Positions 47,469 to 59,680 are shown, counted from the first letter of the stretch. The stretch is 64,000 nucleotides of DNA from Rotaria sordida (GCA_905250125.1 CAJNOL010001352.1:1-64000), one strand, 5' to 3'. Notes: generated by a model not told the origin, from the letters alone. Made by a program: numbers and translations.

Positions 47469-50400
47469 ATGCATTCTTTATTTCTATTAGTTTATCTTTT
47501 TTTACAAATTTTTGTTGTATTTTGTTCACAACCAAAACGTGTTGTTGATCGAATGTATATATCATTTGATCGTGCACGTTATTGTGTTCGTCGTCTTAAT
47601 GGTACACATGAAATTGGTTGTCAATCATCAATACGAGGCAATTCTGGTCGAATGTATATGATTGATAATGATCAAGAATTTCATATATATCTTACAGATA
47701 AAAAACTAATTGATTCATTTAATTCATTTATTATTGTACTTAATGTAAATTTATTTAATACATATTATATTGATTATTTAATGAAACATCTTGATAAAAA
47801 ATTAAATGGTCTTTTACTTTATTTAAAATCAAATTTATCTCGTCCATTAGATTTTTCACATGATGATCAATGTCCAAATAATCGTAATTCATTTTATTTA
47901 AATCAAACAGAAAAAATTAATTGGAATTCAAAAGGAACTAGTTTATTTTTTCGTTCATTTCCATTTCCAATAATGTTAATTGATGAAGAAGATGATTATA
48001 AACGTTTAATTGAATTTTATCGACAATTTAATAATAGTCAATCATCACCTGCATGTGGTTTAGAATTAAAATCATTTCAAAATGCAGCACATACAACAAA
48101 AACATGTATGAAAAGAAATGATATATCACATTCATTAATTGATCTTCAAGAAATATTTTGTGATCCAATTGGTGGTTTAAATATTTATAGCAAATTACCT
48201 CAATCAATTAAAATTAAACCTGATCAACGTTCATTAAAATCAGTTATACTTATTTTAGTAACTACAGATAGTTTTCAAATGTTTTTAAAACCAAAAGGAT
48301 CAACAGGTGGTGTTCAACAACCAGCTACAGCACTTATTACATTTTTAACATTAGCACATCTTATTGGACAAGAACAAGATGAATTTAAAAAACAAAATAA
48401 AGAAATTATATTTGTAACACTTGATGGTGATGCATTAGATTATTCAGCTTCATTTAAATTTATGTTTGATATGATTAATGGATATTTTCCAATTGGTAAT
48501 AAAAATGAACAACCTATTAAAATAGAACATATTCATTCAATTATTGAATTTCAATCATTAAGTATGACAAATGAACTTTGGGTAAGTAAAACATATTTTT
48601 TGTCATTCTCTTTTGTACTTCGAGCATATCAAAAAATAATGAAATTTTCAAGAAAAATAAAATATAGAAACAAGTTATTTCAGATTTAAAGATTCACAAT
48701 AGTTACGATACGGTACACGAAGTATGAGTTGTTGTGATCAGTTAAATTCTGTTTCATCAATTCACATAGTGCCAGATGTGGAAAATTCGGTGGTTGTCGA
48801 ATGATTATGATACCTTACGACTAGAGGTATATTTAGTTACGTACATGTGGTTTGCCATTGTCATAATGAAGCTTTATGGCATGTGCACTAGATGTTGGTA
48901 GAATTTCCTCGATAAAAAAACAAACTCCAAGCAATTATCGATGTGGTAGTGATAATCAACCAGATGAATTGACAGAGAACTGGTAGTTGTGGCAAAGATA
49001 TAGAAGAAAGTTTTTTGATGAAAGTGAGCGCGTCGCATCATGCTAAGCAGAGTTTCTCCAGCTGGTGTCCAAGCAGCATTCGATGATTTTCGATCAACTT
49101 TTCTTGACAAAGTCCAATCCGTTCGACTTGGTGAGTATCAGTCAGTAATTTAGGTGCTCAAAGGTTATATTTCATCAATTGTAAGATGAAGAATCACCAT
49201 AAATAAGGTAGCAAGCTTCTTCAATATTCTCAGATGTTGTATCGGTTATTATAAGATGAGTGTGGGTATGTCTCTTCCTTTCGACCGTATCCTCACCCAC
49301 ATCCGCATCATTGAACAGCTGTATAAAATTGTACATAAGAAAGCTTTTTTTTTTATGAGCACTTTCGACTGATATCAAGGACGATAATGATCAGTAACTG
49401 ATCATGCTTTCATTTTTTTTCTATCATTTTCTTTAATAGTATTTCATATTCAAGACATATATATATATAAAGTGAACCGCAAAAGTTTAAGACACTTTTA
49501 TTTTTGAAGTTTTTCATCGAAGATCAGTAGCTAGGTCAAATTCAAATAGCGATTTGGATAGCTCTTGAAATTCTCTATCGAATAGAATATGTGTTAAATT
49601 TTCAAAAGAAACTTTGTAAAGAGAATTTTCCAGAAAGCCGTGCTAGGGAAATTTCAAGTCCTAGAAGATTTTGACAGAAAGATTTTTCAATATAAGCATC
49701 TAAAGAGTAGAAAATTGTGAACAAAATGAAGTGTCGCCCAGCTCTGTACGATATTCCGTCACAAAGCTATAAGCGTTAGAAAAAATGCGATTTTAATCAG
49801 ATTTTAGGGCTTTTTTTTGATAAAAATCGACGAAAAACCGTGTTTTTTTCATTTTTTCTAATCCTTATAACTTTGACGGAATATCGTACAGAGCTGGGCG
49901 ACTCTTCATTTTGTTCACAATTTTCTACTCTTTCAGATGCTTATATTGAAAAGACTTTCTGTCAAACTCTTCTAGGACTTGAAATTTCCCCAGCACGGCT
50001 TTCTGGAAAATTCTCTTCACAAAGTTTCTTTTGAAAATTTGACACATTTTCTATTCGACAGGGAATTTCAAGAGCTATTCAAATCACTATTTGAATTTGA
50101 CCTAGCTACTCATCTTCAATGAAAAACTTCAAAAATAAAAGTGTCTTAAACTTTTGCGGTTCACTTTATATAGCACTCGACCTCTACTATACAAGCATAT
50201 AGTCGAATTAAATTAATATTGTGTAGTTTAAGCTTCCTGCACTTTGATATAATATCAATTTCGATACTTTTGATATGCTTTAAGTATATGATGATTGTAA
50301 AACTTTTTTTTTTTATTTAATTTCAGCTTCATACACATCCATCATCATTGATCAATCAAACATTTATCGATATACTACTTCGTAATAATCCAATGATCAA

Positions 50401-51292
50401 TTTAATCCGACCTAATTCTCCATTACCACCAGCATCTTCACAAATTTTTCTTCGACAAACATTATCATTATCTTTTCCTGTTTACATATTATCATCAACA
50501 AATCAAAATCAATTATTAAATCATTATTATCATTCATTTTTTGATGATCCTTCTACATTATCAATTAATATATCTACATTAGAATATAATACTACTACAG
50601 AAATTAGTCTATGGATTAAACGTATTGTTGAACCATTTGCTCAAACATTAATTGAATCATTAGTTGGTATAAAGAAAAATGTTATTATTAAACAAGAAAT
50701 TATTAATAATTTAGTTTATTGTATTTTAAAAAATATTAATTGTCCTTTAATTCATAATGTTACTAATCAATCTATTGGTAATACATTTAAACCATTCGAT
50801 CAAACATCTATGCCATTTTCAATTAATACTTATCCAATATCAACAACACCGACATTTCCTTTTATAAAATATGTACTTGGCTATTTTTTACGTGATCGTT
50901 CATATGATATACAAAATTTAACTAAAATATCATGTAAAGAACGTGCATATAATGATAGTTTTTGTTCATATACATTTGTTGATGGATATGCACCATCAAT
51001 AATTAATGAGAAATCATTTTCTGGCTATTGTGTACGATCATATCTACGATTTGTACAATCAATTTCACCAGCATTTATTATTGAAAATTATGATTTATCT
51101 CAAACAACGTATCCAGCATGGACTGAAAGTCGATGGACAACAATTAGTTTACGACTTTTTATTATTCCAACAAGGACACATGAAATAGTGACACTTATTA
51201 TTGGTATTTTACTTACTTTTATTTCATTTTGTGTTCTTTTCTTTTTACGTTATTATACAAAGATTAGTCTTTTTCAACCTTCATCATCATGA
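47469..51292 (+). CDS. NCSTN: Nicastrin (gamma-secretase subunit)
   Basis: Exons 47469-48581 and 50327-51292; 692 residues (human about 709). Type I membrane glycoprotein, substrate-gating subunit of gamma-secretase. Signal peptide MHSLFLLVYLFLQIFVVFC; large lumenal domain with many N-x-S/T sites; the peptidase-like core has EIIFVTLDGDALDYSASFKF, where the DYIGS motif of other nicastrins is DYSAS. The join W|LHTHPS matches the usual LW-x-HT-D/H-P. The end has TTYPAWTESRWTTISLRLFI followed by one membrane helix (VTLIIGILLTFISFCVLFFL) and a short tail. Start set at ATG 47469, six bases after TTTTTCCAG; an upstream in-frame ATG would lie inside the acceptor tract. The single intron (1745 bp) carries a long hairpin. 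Confidence 0.93.
49466..50170. repeat. 705-bp hairpin element with Tc1-like ends in the nicastrin intron
   Basis: TATAAAGTGAACCGCAAAAG at the left edge is matched by CTTTTGCGGTTCACTTTATA at the right. Arms of about 330 bases are nearly perfect reverse complements, with the centre near 49820. The sequence CCGCAAAAGTTTAAGACAC resembles Tc1-type terminal repeats (CCAAAAGTTT-x-AGACAC), and TA lies at each edge. No coding capacity. Confidence 0.9.
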
Positions 51293-52185
51293 ATGATTGA
51301 TTGATTGATTCTCAGTCTAGTCAGTATATCTAAACAATTTTGTTGTAATGTCTGTTCATAATCTCTTTTTTTTTTGATGATCAAAATATATCATTATTTA
51401 TCTATTGTGTATAATTGTTATAAATAAAATTTAGCAATGTTTACATTCAAAACTATTATCTATCAAAACAAGACAAATCTTTGCTACATAGAATGATATA
51501 AGCATTAGTATTTGAATTATCTAGAAGCATTTTTCTATAGGAGGTATCCTCAGTTGTATTTACTCTTCTGTTGAACCGACAGAATTCTCGGATGGCGAGT
51601 TTGCAATGTCTAGCTCAGGGTGCCCGTCACGGTCTGTGAGAGACACGGACTGGAATGAGTCAAAATTTCTACCTCTATACTTCAACATTCCTTTTAGATT
51701 GTGTTTCACAAAAACAGCATTAATATCATCATCATGTTGATTAGTATAACAATTAAATATAAAAAGTTTTTTTTTTTGAACAAGTAACTATTTTGAAGGA
51801 AATGAGGATTTTTCGAAAAAAACGTCTTATTCATAAATAAAATATTTAATTATTCCATCAAATTCAGCCGTAAAAATGAATATTGATATCTACTAAAATG
51901 AATTCTGATAACGTCAGCAAAGAAACAGTTGAAATTCTTAATATTTCATAGGATCTGATGAGGATGAATTCAACCTGTAGATGTATACCATTTCTACTTT
52001 TGATAGACTGAATCAATATACTATTATCTACTAGGAAAAAAAAAGTATATGTGAAACAAGCAGATTTTTTTCTACAAAAATTTTGCAAATTAAATGTCTG
52101 GGGGAAGGAGGAAAGAATTCAAAATGTGATAAATAGGAAAAAACGACTAATTAAAGATGCTGGAATATATTTAAAGTCACTGCGT
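51293..52185. other. Intergenic after nicastrin
   Basis: 3' flank of nicastrin, then sequence with a GC-richer patch (51590-51690, CAGGGTGCCCGTCACGGTC) resembling the end of the block at 43.1 kb. No gene. Confidence 0.4.
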
Positions 52186-52915
52186 TTAACATGAGCAAAT
52201 ATATTGAAAATCTTCATGAACAGTAACATCAATTGTTTTTGCATCAATAGCAACTTCTATACATAATTTAATTGTTGATAATATTTCAATATTTCGTAAT
52301 TCATTATTAATATCATCAGAAAATTTCGACATTCGAAAAATAGTAGTTCTTTTAGGATCGGAATCCAGAATACCTGTATATAATAAAGAATTAATATCAC
52401 TTTCGTCTTCTGATCCATTAATAATTAATCTAGAGTAACTATAAAATTGTTGACGTTTTGAATCATATTTCATTGAATCTTGAAGAGTAGTTGGAATATC
52501 AAAATGAAGTTTTTGTTGTTGTGTTTCTATTGGTAAATAAAAATTAGGAGATTCTTCGTTCATAGCTTCAAAAAAAGATTTCGACAAATCCTGCAAATTC
52601 TTTTTGTTTTATTCCATACAAATTATCTTGAATATAGCGTAATTCTCTTATCGTATAAATAAAATCTCGATCATGAAAAATTGGAGGAATACTTGCACAA
52701 GAAACTATTCGACAATAACCTTGGGAAAGACCATATATGAGAATATGAGTATGGGCGAGAGTGTGGATGCAGTAGAAGAGAACAACTCTAAACACCAATA
52801 CATCCATCTACACTCCACATCGACGGAGACACTCATACCTACACCTACACACACACATCCTCATTCAACTCAAGAACAGCAACATTATGTATTCACCTGT
52901 CGAAGTAAATCGTGA
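52186..52915 (-). pseudogene. Partial minus-strand gene, unrecognised, frameshifted
   Basis: Two segments on the minus strand. The upstream part reads HTHILIYGLSQGYCRIVSCA ... YTIRELRYIQDNLYGIKQKE, the downstream part (52186-52596) reads MNEESPNFYLPIETQQQKLH to TVHEDFQYICSC. They are joined out of frame at a run of seven A (52570-52576); six would keep one frame. A further upstream exon (about 52917-52960, YDYKQNLIMITIYFD) may connect through a 109-base intron (donor GTGAAT, acceptor GTGTTTAG). The 5' part of the gene is missing: the dispersed repeat begins at 53112. Either a gene broken by the repeat or a fragment with an assembly indel. I do not recognise the family; a DENN/longin-type protein is a guess only. 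Confidence 0.5.
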
Positions 52916-53111
52916 TCATAATGAGATTCTGTTTGTAGTCGTATAAGACCCCCTGAAAAAAGTCGCTTTTCGTCAGAATCATCGAAATTGAGATAAATTC
53001 ATAGAGAAATAGCCCATCATCTGCTCTTTCATACACGACAAAAATTTTTATTCTGCACCTCTTTTTTTTCCAAAAATTTTGGAAGACTTTCATCACCCCC
53101 TATTCGAAGGG

Positions 53112-53694
53112 CAAACCGTTTTTACAAAAAACCGAAAATCATTTTTCGTTTTTCTCAGAACGTGAGTTCAACGACGTAGTGCCACCAGAACTCTATCATA
53201 GTAAAAGATAAAGTCAAATATTTTTCTTTTCGTTTGAAGGCTTATGTCTAGGGCTAGCTCCCCTCATGACCCTTGTTTTTAAAAAAGCCTTTTTATTGTC
53301 ATATAAGAAAACACCTCTATGAAAATAGCGCCATTTCTTTAAGGAGTTTTTTGAGTCATTAAACTTGCCATCCCTTTTCTTCGCTTAAAAAGTAAAAGTT
53401 TAGAAAAAGGGTCACGAGAGGGGCTAGACTAGACACAAACTTTCAAAAAAAAAAAAAAAATTATATATATAAAATGAAGGCCGACAGAGAAATCTTGAAG
53501 ATACGATAGAGCTATTTTTGACCCTCGTTTGGTACATATCTCTGTCAAACATCATGATATAGAGCTGAAAATTTTACCATAGCCATCCCACTCCAGTCCC
53601 AACATATCCTGAAACTTTCATGCAATTTGGATGTTCCTGGACTGAGATCGATTTTTGAGATGGTGGCCTTAACATAACGCAAATCACTTTTTGA
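53112..53694 (+). repeat. 0.57-kb dispersed repeat, copy 2
   Basis: Begins CAAACCGTTTTTACAAAAAA and ends near GAGATCGATTTTTGAGATGG. Near-full-length match to 40961-41533, including the internal palindrome (GGCTTATGTCTAGGGCTAGC against GGGGCTAGACTAGACACAAA) and a shared TTAAACTTGCCATCCCTTTT block. Confidence 0.8.
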
Positions 53695-53888
53695 TTAAGT
53701 TTATCGCTATATGCTTCTCGTATCTCGTGTTTCATTTGATTTTGAGCTGATTATTGATAAAAACTTATCACGAGATAATAAGAAAGCATTATAAATTATA
53801 CAATTTATACTATGAATTGACAATCACCATCATCTTATTGTTTCTTCTTCTACATTCAATCTTTTACTGTTGATCAACCCTCTAGGTC

Positions 53889-54372
53889 TTGTCTACACTA
53901 AAAAAGTAAATGCTGAATTGAGAAATGTGTTTAGTCAAAAAGTTAATTCAGATTTAATGCACCAATCAAGAAAGAACTTGATCCACCAAATTGAAATGAT
54001 GTATGCCCCTTGATGAAGTCGCTTTATATCCTCGATAGATAGATATTTTCAATATGATGACTTATAAAATATAAGTGAATGGGAATTGAAGCAGAAGAAT
54101 AAACACTACTACAATATTTCAGAAATTTCTAATTGAAAGAAATAAACTAGAACGATAGATATTTTATTAAGAAATTTCATTAGTTAGTTATTAATTATCA
54201 AAGAGAGAGACAGAAGTGGCATTGTGTCACGTGAATACGTGCTAGAATTATGTACTTCGATGAGATTATAGTGATCATTTCTCAATTCTGATTTGTGCAT
54301 TAAATTCATAAGTATAGAAACATGTATATTTAATTCGAAATAAATACTGAATTATTTTCCTAGTGTAGACAA
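53889..54372. mobile_element. Short element with 12-bp terminal inverted repeats
   Basis: TTGTCTACACTA at 53889-53900 is exactly complemented by TAGTGTAGACAA at 54361-54372. Inner blocks (TTTAATGCACCAATCA against TGATTTGTGCATTAAA) also pair. 484 bp, non-coding, no clear target duplication. A non-autonomous DNA element of unknown superfamily. Confidence 0.6.
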
Positions 54373-56739
54373 AAACATAATCTTGCAGTTATTAGTGACT
54401 AACACAAGTGTATCTTGTAGAACGAGTGGGTAATAAAGAATATGATGACCACATAATTTTTCATTTTTACTCAGCAGACATTATCATTTATTGAAAGTTA
54501 TATATATTTTTTTCATGGATAGTTCCAGATTGAATTCTAATTTTTCTTTTAGATATAATCAGTTATGTGATAAAGAATAAACAAAGGAAATAAAAAAGTT
54601 TTTTTCTATATTTTAGATCTTCAAACGTTCATCTTCTTGATCTGCAAGTAAATTCTTTTAATGTTCTTTGATTTGTCACCAAAGAGACACTAGATAAGTT
54701 TTTTTTTTCTATATTTTTAATTATTCCACATACATCTTGCCTATGTAAATGAAATTTTTTTCGTTGTACTCTGCTGTTCGCGACACATTTAATTTCACTC
54801 GACTATGAAAAGCTATGTGAGAATCCTTCGAATTATTGACCATCGCGAAATCAATCAAGTTCCCTGGGGTAATTTGGATCAGAAATCCACAAGTTCATTT
54901 TGTTTTTGTTCATTCTCATTGATTTGCATTATAATAAGATGACTTTTATATCACAACTAGTTCAAAGTGTCTTCTATCGGCTAACGAAACAATTTTTCAA
55001 AAATTCTATAATAAGAAATGCTGTTTGAAAAGAAATGGCAAACGTTCAATTGAGTTGATCCGAATCATTCCAGCAAAAAACAGTCACATCATTTCTATGA
55101 ATTGTCATTTTTCTGCTGATAAAATATGTATATAAATAAAGTCTAAATGAAGCATTTTTCTGATGGGAAAAATGATTCGAATATTTTTTCTATGCATTTT
55201 TTCCATCAGAAATCATATTTTTCCTATGGATTTTTATTTTTTGGACTTTTTTATTGTTTCATTTTCATAAATGAGTCTTTTAAGAAGGAACATTTTTGAC
55301 CTGAATGATTAGATTCCACTTAAAATTTTCATTTATCTCATCGTTCGAAAAGTTGTCCAACCCTCATTTGTAATCAGATCTTAAAGCTCTATCAAACATA
55401 TATAAATCAAAGTAAAATCCACGAGTATATTGCGACATGTGCATCTTAATTCATGTGAACAAACATTAGTAAAGGTAGATCTGTGCTTATCTACCAAAGT
55501 GCATGCTGCTTTCACATTCCCTAATAATTTTATATAATAATTTTCATCTATATAATACATAATCTGTTTCTACCTATAATAATATCAACAACCAAAAGAA
55601 TAATTCTTAATTTTACATAGATTAATTATATAATGTCGAGATTATCGCATATCTAACAGCATCTCAGAGAATTTCTCTTTCAAATATAGGAAAAGACTAT
55701 TTTTTAATGTTATTTTCATTTTTACTTCTCATGTAATAATGGGACATTTTATCATCAGATACTGTTTCATATAGAGCCTTAGAAAAAAAAATCATCAAAC
55801 TAATCGAATAGGAATTCTTATTACCATTTGTGTAGAGAATTTCACAGTGCGCCTTTTGACTAAAAGTTCCAGATTATACAATTCATTTATGCTGAAATAT
55901 TTATAAAATACTTGATGTTGCAATCATTTTGGTTCACCCAATATTTTGATTACTTCAGAGGATGCTAAGTACTGAAACTTCTGAAATAATGAGAAATTTG
56001 CTTTTGATTGAAATTGAAGAGTTCTAGAGAAGCCAAATTTGAATAATCAACAACAAGAAGAATACATTTCATAGATGTTGTTTCTAGAATGAGTTTCTTG
56101 ATACAGTGATGAGTTCAAGAGAATATATATAAGTATAAAATCGATCAAGTTCATTATTAGTAATTGATGATCTTCTTATATACGATTTTCATACAATCTC
56201 ATGCTTTGATAGAAGATCATAATGTAAGTTTTAACTTGGTCTTACAGAAATCGTAAAAAACCCTATGAGCAGATTCTTTGACCTAAGAAGTTATTGAGAA
56301 ATCATTTCAATGAATTGATTAGAATGATTTCTTCTAATTGTTTACTTTTTTCGTCATTTTATAATCCTCAGTGTCTTCGAATACTCATTGGGCGAAATCA
56401 GAGAAATATTTTTGCCTAATCTATTCTCATATCGTTATTTCATTTTTCTTTTTGTCTTGAAGGATTTATTAAGAAAATTATATTGAATTTATCTAGTTTC
56501 ACTCCTTTTGTGACTAGCTATGGTCCCATTGTTGAGATAGCCAATCGAGAATCTCATTGATAGTCAAACTTCAGATACATTGATGATGATCAAAGACAGT
56601 TTCAGATCAGCCCGTAGTTGATAGTTAAGAAGTCTTACATATAAAGGTCATGTGCATTCAGTAACTGGAAAATTATTAATACTTTCGCAAATATCTTTCA
56701 TAAGCATATATCTTTCATAAGCATATAGGATCATAAGCA
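54373..56739. other. Intergenic, AT-rich, no gene
   Basis: No frame, domain or strong repeat seen. A small imperfect palindrome surrounds 55160-55240 (TCTGATGGGAAAAATGATT against TTTTTCCATCAGAAATCAT). Confidence 0.4.
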
Positions 56740-57230
56740 ATGGCGATGATCCTCTCTATATAGTCTTTTACTAACCCTCGATGCAATTGATGCTACTGTT
56801 AGAATGCTCCATATATCTTATAATAAATCCTTCAGATTCATGATCAGATCGATAATCCCTTTCATACACGCCATCACGAACCCTTCAGACTATTTATAAA
56901 GTCAATAATCTCCTTCATATACCTTATCATGAACCCTTGAGGCTGTTGATGAAGTCAATAATTCCTTCCATCCACTTTTTCATAAGTCATTCAGGTGATT
57001 GATGAGGTCAATAATCCCCTTCATATACCTTTTCATAAACTCTTAAATTGATTGTTGAAGTCAATATAACCCCTTATATACTTCTTCATAAACCTTTTCC
57101 ATCATTGATAATGGTCATGAACGCTTCCAAATATCCTTTTGAAATGCTATACTCGTGTATGGTTTTTTCATCTACCCTCTCAGAAGTGATTTCGAAGAGT
57201 ACTTGACAAAATTCACAATGCTCATGAACC
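56740..57230. repeat. 53-bp tandem array, diverged
   Basis: The word (G/A)ATAAT(C/T)CC recurs at 56851, 56904, 56957, 57010 and 57063, each 53 bases apart, followed by TTCATATACCTT and TCATGAACCCTT-like blocks. Weaker units at 56745, 56798, 57116 and 57169 keep the register. About nine units, consensus near AATAATCCCTTCATATACC. Confidence 0.8.
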
Positions 57231-57480
57231 CTTACTATGAGTTTATGAAACTTCAACATATGCCAAATCCTTTAATAATTTATAAATCTTATGAACCCTT
57301 TCATAAATCTTTCCAGATGGATATTTCCACTTCATCAATCCTATAACATTCTCTTTTCAAAATTTTTCTTGTAGTGTTTATGACCTTCTCAAAAACACAG
57401 AAGAGTTTTTATACGTCTCCTTTTTCATTCACACTTTTAAGGGATCACTATTCTCCAGTTTTTTTTACAGTGTACTTGTA

Positions 57481-59680
57481 ACGCTTCCTGAGTAAATGAG
57501 GCTAGGAAATACTCTGCAGATTTGCAACGATCCATGCCTAAAAATCAGTATTTTTCAATTTGTACAAAAATGGATTAAGCTATCGTTAGGTACTTTCGAC
57601 CATTGAATGCAGCATGTTGAATTCTACCTGGAACACAAATGAGAACACTTGGGACGCTTCCTGAGTGAATTGGAGCACGAATTACTTGGCGAGTTCCTTA
57701 AAGGAAGTCCCCTCTAAAATGAAATTTTTTTTTCGAGCACCCAATCATGATGAAATTTCCAGCGGAGGTGTATCTCGAGCTAGACAACTCAAAGTAAAAA
57801 TTTCAGCTCGATACACTGAGTCTATGATGAGTTACAATAAGGTTATGAATCAAAGTTTAGGTGTCTGTACGTAACAAATTTCTCCACCATTTCAAATGCT
57901 AAAAAATTCGGACTGGTTCTAAGATGTAGTCAAGACGTGGCGCTACGGCTTAACAGGGTTCGATTTTTCGATTCTTTCCTAGCTTGTGTTTTTAGAAAAT
58001 TTCTCTGATGAAATATAAAAAAACCAATGTAGGTAGATTCAGAAAAGTTAGTTTCTTATAAACATTAATGCGAATATCGAAAAATCCAATTCTGCTAAGT
58101 TGTAGCGCCACATCTTGGCTACATTTTAGAACCAGCCAGAATATTCTAGCGGTTCAAATGACGGAAAAATCTGGGACGCACGGAAACATCAAAATCAAAA
58201 ATTCTATTTTGAGAAAAAAACAAAACTTTTTAGGAAAAACCTTGTGCAATATCCTTAAATCTCATCATAAAATCAATAAGCTGAAGTGCATTCGAAAGTG
58301 GACACTTAGCGCTATCTAACGAGCTATAAATTACAAAACCGAAAAAACTGACCAAAATTGACATTTTTTGAGGGACCCCTTAAGTCACATGGCTAAAAAT
58401 CAATATTGTTTTGCTTGTAATAGAATGAATTAAGCTATCCTCATGCAGTCTCCACCATTGGATTGTGCATCTTGAATTCTACTTGGAACACAAACGAAAA
58501 CTGTTAGATCACTTCCTGATCAACTATGAGCAGAAATTTCTCTATGTGTTCCAAGATTCTCATGATAGAAAACGAATATTTTTGCAACTTCGAATGGAAT
58601 CGATTAAGCTATCATCAGTCAGTTTTTACCATTCGTTAGACTATATTAAATCTCACTTGATACGCGAATGAGAATACTTTGAACGCATCCTCAGCGAATG
58701 GAGATTAGCATTACTCTCCCGGTTCTCTATAATCTATGGCGACAAATCAGTATGTTTCAACTTATAATCGAATGGTTTAAGATATCATTAATTCGATTTC
58801 AGCATTCAATAGAACACATTGAATACTACTTGGAATAGAAAACAAAACACTTGAAATGCTCTCTGAGTGAATGGGGGAAGAAACTACTCTTCCAAACTAT
58901 TAGGTCGACGGAGACAGATAAGTATTTTAGAAGTTGTACATGTTTAGATTAAGCTGCCGACAAACCGTGTTCATCATCAGAGAGAACATGTTGAATTCTA
59001 CTTGGAACACAAATGAAAACACTTGAAACGCTTTCTGAATGAACGGAGCCAGGAATTACTATGCGGATTCCCTGTGACACATGGAGAAAAACCAGTATTT
59101 TTGCAACTTTCAATTAAATGGATTAAGCTGTCATCAATAACTTTTCATCATTGGATAGAACACGTTGAATTCTACTTGGAACACAAATGAGTACACTTTA
59201 AAGGCTTCCTGAGCGGATGGAAATGGAAATTAATATACGTGTTCGCTGGCGCTCATGGGGAAAAAGAAGTCTTTTTGCAACTTATAACAGAATGAACTAA
59301 ACTATCGTCAGTCAAATTTTCACTATTGCATAGCACATATTGAATTCTACCTCGAAGACAAATGAGAGCACTTGAAACACTTCCTGAGCGAACAGGGGTG
59401 GGAATTACTGTGCGCATTCTCTAGTTACTTAGGACACAAATGAGAGCACATGGAGCACTTTCTGAGAGAATTGAGACAGAAATTACTCTGTCCGTTCCCT
59501 AGTGTCCATAAAGACAAATCAGTATTTCTCGACTTATAATCGACTGGTTTAAGATATCATTAATTTGAGTTTAGCATTCAGGAGAGTATGTTGAATTCTA
59601 GTTGGAACAGAATTAAGAATACTTGCAACGCTTCCTGAATGAATCGGGACAGAAATTAATCGAATCTGGTGCTAATTTCA
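57481..59680. repeat. 174-bp satellite array, interrupted by a MITE
   Basis: The word CGCTTCCTGAGTGAATGG and variants start at 57481, 57655, 58509, 58683, 58857, 59028, 59203, 59378, 59455 and 59627. Spacing is 171-175 bases after removing the MITE; one unit near 59378 has lost about 98 bases. Other unit landmarks: TTGAATTCTACTTGGAACAC, ATGGATTAAGCTATC, AAAAATCAGTATTTTT. Units differ by many substitutions, so the array is old. Confidence 0.88.
57698..58383. mobile_element. TTAA-flanked MITE, copy 2 (686 bp), inside the satellite
   Basis: TTAA at 57698-57701 and 58380-58383. Left end after TTAA: AGGAAGTCCCCTC; right end inward: GGGGTCCCTCAAAA. Matches copy 1 in WDR47 intron 8. The flanking satellite sequence is continuous if the element and one TTAA are removed (GAGTTCC-TTAA-GTCACATGG). 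Confidence 0.87.

Noticed and set aside
49840-50034. 64-residue plus ORF in the nicastrin intron
   Set aside because: Falls within the right arm of the hairpin element; no coding support.
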